Assembly (NCBI GenBank): GCA_013811855.1
Contig: JACCUL010000359.1
Span: 1-6,896, forward strand
Direction of reading: 5' to 3'
Source: Acidimicrobiia bacterium
Lineage (GTDB): Bacteria; Actinomycetota; Acidimicrobiia; Acidimicrobiales; Ilumatobacteraceae
DNA: 6,896 bases
Part shown: positions 5,650 through 6,896 of the stretch, piece after piece
Layout: every line of letters starts with the position of its first letter
How positions within the stretch are numbered: the first letter of the stretch is position 1
The notes under the pieces: model-generated
Told to the model about the DNA's origin: nothing
Seen by the model: only the letters and a program-made list of their open reading frames with translations
Database searches by the model: none
Made by a program: the position numbers and the translations under genes

Positions 5650-6896
5650 GTGGACTACCGCGACGCCGTCGCCTACCTCGACGAGCACGCCAGCTACGAC
5701 AGCACCGGGCGCATCATGTCGCCTTCGCTGGAGCCGATCACCCGTCTTGTGTCGGCGATGGGTGAGCCGCAGCACGCCGCGCCGGTCATCCACGTCACGG
5801 GGACCAACGGCAAGGGGTCGACGGCGCAGATGGTCACCCGGCTGCTGATGGCCCAGGGGCTGTCGGTCGGCACGTACACCAGCCCGCACCTCGACCGCGT
5901 CAACGAGCGGATCAGCCGCGACGGCGTGCCGATCGGCGACGACGAGTTCGCCGAGCAGGTCGCCGCCATCGCCGACCTGGAGGGGCTGACCGGCGTGCGG
6001 CCGAGCTACTTCGAGGCCTGCACGGCCGCCGCCTTCCGCTACTTCGCCGACGTCGCCGTCGACGTCGCCGTCATCGAGGTCGGCCTGCTCGGACGGTGGG
6101 ACGCGACCAACGTCGTCGACGCCCAGGTGGCCGTGGTGACCAACATCGCCATGGACCACAACGAGTTCGCCGGTCCGACGTTGGCCGACATCGCCCGCGA
6201 GAAGTCGGGGATCATCAAGCCCCGTTCGGCGGCCGTGCTCGGCGAGCTCGACCCCGATCTCGTGGCCGTCCTGGCCGAACCGCCGGCGGCGACCCGGCTG
6301 CGGCGGGGCATCGACTTCGAGACGGCCGGCAACCGCCTCGCCGTTGGCGGCCGGCTCGTCGACATCCGCACCCCGACGACGATCTATCCCGACGTGTTCG
6401 TGCCGCTGCACGGCGCCCACCAGGGCGACAACGCGTCGCTGGCCCTGACCGCCGTCGAGGCGTTCTTCGCCGCCCCGCTCTCCGCCGACGTCATCGAGGA
6501 GGGTTTCGGCGACGTCGTCCTGCTGGGGCGCTTCGAGGTGCTCGGCCGCCAGCCGCTGACGATCGTGGACGGCGCCCACAACCCACGCGGCGCCGACACG
6601 TGCGCCCACGTGTTCTTCGACGACTTCGCCCCCGAGGGCCGCCGCCTTCTCGTCATCGGCACGCTGCGCGATCCGGCGGCGATGCTCGAAGCGTTGCGGG
6701 CCGACGAGTTCGACGTCGTCATCGCCTGCACGGCGCCGTCGCCCCGCGGGGTGCCGTACAACGAGATCGCCACCGCCGCGCTGGCCCTGGGCTGCGACGA
6801 GGTGCTGGCCGCCGACACCGTCGACGAGGCCTGCCACCGCGCGCTGGCGCTGGCCGGCGGCGACGACGCCGTCCTGGCCACCGGCTCGCTGTACGT
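5650..6896 (+). CDS. folC: Folylpolyglutamate synthase / dihydrofolate synthase, C-terminus cut by window edge
   Basis: FolC adds glutamates to reduced folates (and, in bifunctional forms, the first glutamate to dihydropteroate) with ATP, in the cytoplasm; it belongs to the Mur ligase superfamily. GTG 5650 begins DYRDAVAYLDEH, and 415 codons are visible without a stop. Related proteins end soon after this, so perhaps 10-30 residues are missing. Visible motifs are the ATP loop TGTNGKGS (50-57), SPHL (78-81) with NERI, EVGLLGRWDATN (143-154), DH at 169-170, the EKSGIIK segment with Lys185 (the usual carbamylated lysine) and DGAHN (307-311) of the C-terminal domain. Leu147 replaces a glycine that is usual in EVGLGGR. 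Whether it is mono- or bifunctional cannot be told. It follows clpX by 6 bases with no Shine-Dalgarno, suggesting translational coupling. In many actinobacteria valS stands between clpX and folC; here it does not. Confidence 0.95.
   Translation, partial: MDYRDAVAYLDEHASYDSTGRIMSPSLEPITRLVSAMGEPQHAAPVIHVTGTNGKGSTAQMVTRLLMAQGLSVGTYTSPHLDRVNERISRDGVPIGDDEFAEQVAAIADLEGLTGVRPSYFEACTAAAFRYFADVAVDVAVIEVGLLGRWDATNVVDAQVAVVTNIAMDHNEFAGPTLADIAREKSGIIKPRSAAVLGELDPDLVAVLAEPPAATRLRRGIDFETAGNRLAVGGRLVDIRTPTTIYPDVFVPLHGAHQGDNASLALTAVEAFFAAPLSADVIEEGFGDVVLLGRFEVLGRQPLTIVDGAHNPRGADTCAHVFFDDFAPEGRRLLVIGTLRDPAAMLEALRADEFDVVIACTAPSPRGVPYNEIATAALALGCDEVLAADTVDEACHRALALAGGDDAVLATGSLY

Overview
The window is high-GC bacterial DNA, most likely from the chromosome of a high-GC actinobacterium. 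I lean towards the Acidimicrobiia or a relative, but this is an inference. It rests on strong G/C preference at third codon positions, frequent GTG starts, a leaderless-type TANNNT promoter in front of tig, and a ClpP whose motifs resemble the ClpP2 type of mycobacteria. No sequence search was possible.

Left part (1-1303, all minus strand). A tRNA-Pro(UGG) gene with an encoded CCA end is followed, in its own direction, by the first part of a tyrosine-recombinase gene. That fragment keeps its Shine-Dalgarno site and a possible promoter but lacks the whole catalytic domain. It breaks off beside a cluster of inverted repeats, and two genes for small exported proteins of unknown function follow (the second runs off the left edge). 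This looks like the decayed remnant of an element that once integrated at the tRNA.

Middle (1331-2072). A small basic protein gene reads towards the tRNA on the minus strand. Next to it and divergent is a single-domain cupin gene on the plus strand.

Right part (2191-6896, all plus strand). This is a housekeeping protein-quality-control cluster: tig (trigger factor, folding at the ribosome), clpP (protease chamber), clpX (unfoldase that feeds ClpP) and folC (folate polyglutamylation, cut by the right edge). The first gene seems to start from a leaderless promoter. The last three are joined by short gaps and are probably co-transcribed. Between tig and clpP lies a 31-codon open frame whose start overlaps the tig stop and whose stop overlaps the clpP start. 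It could pass ribosomes from one gene to the next.

I found no CRISPR array, intact insertion sequence, rRNA, riboswitch or clearly new defence system. The points most worth a second look are the bridging mini-ORF, the recombinase remnant with its repeats, and the His/Asp tail on trigger factor.
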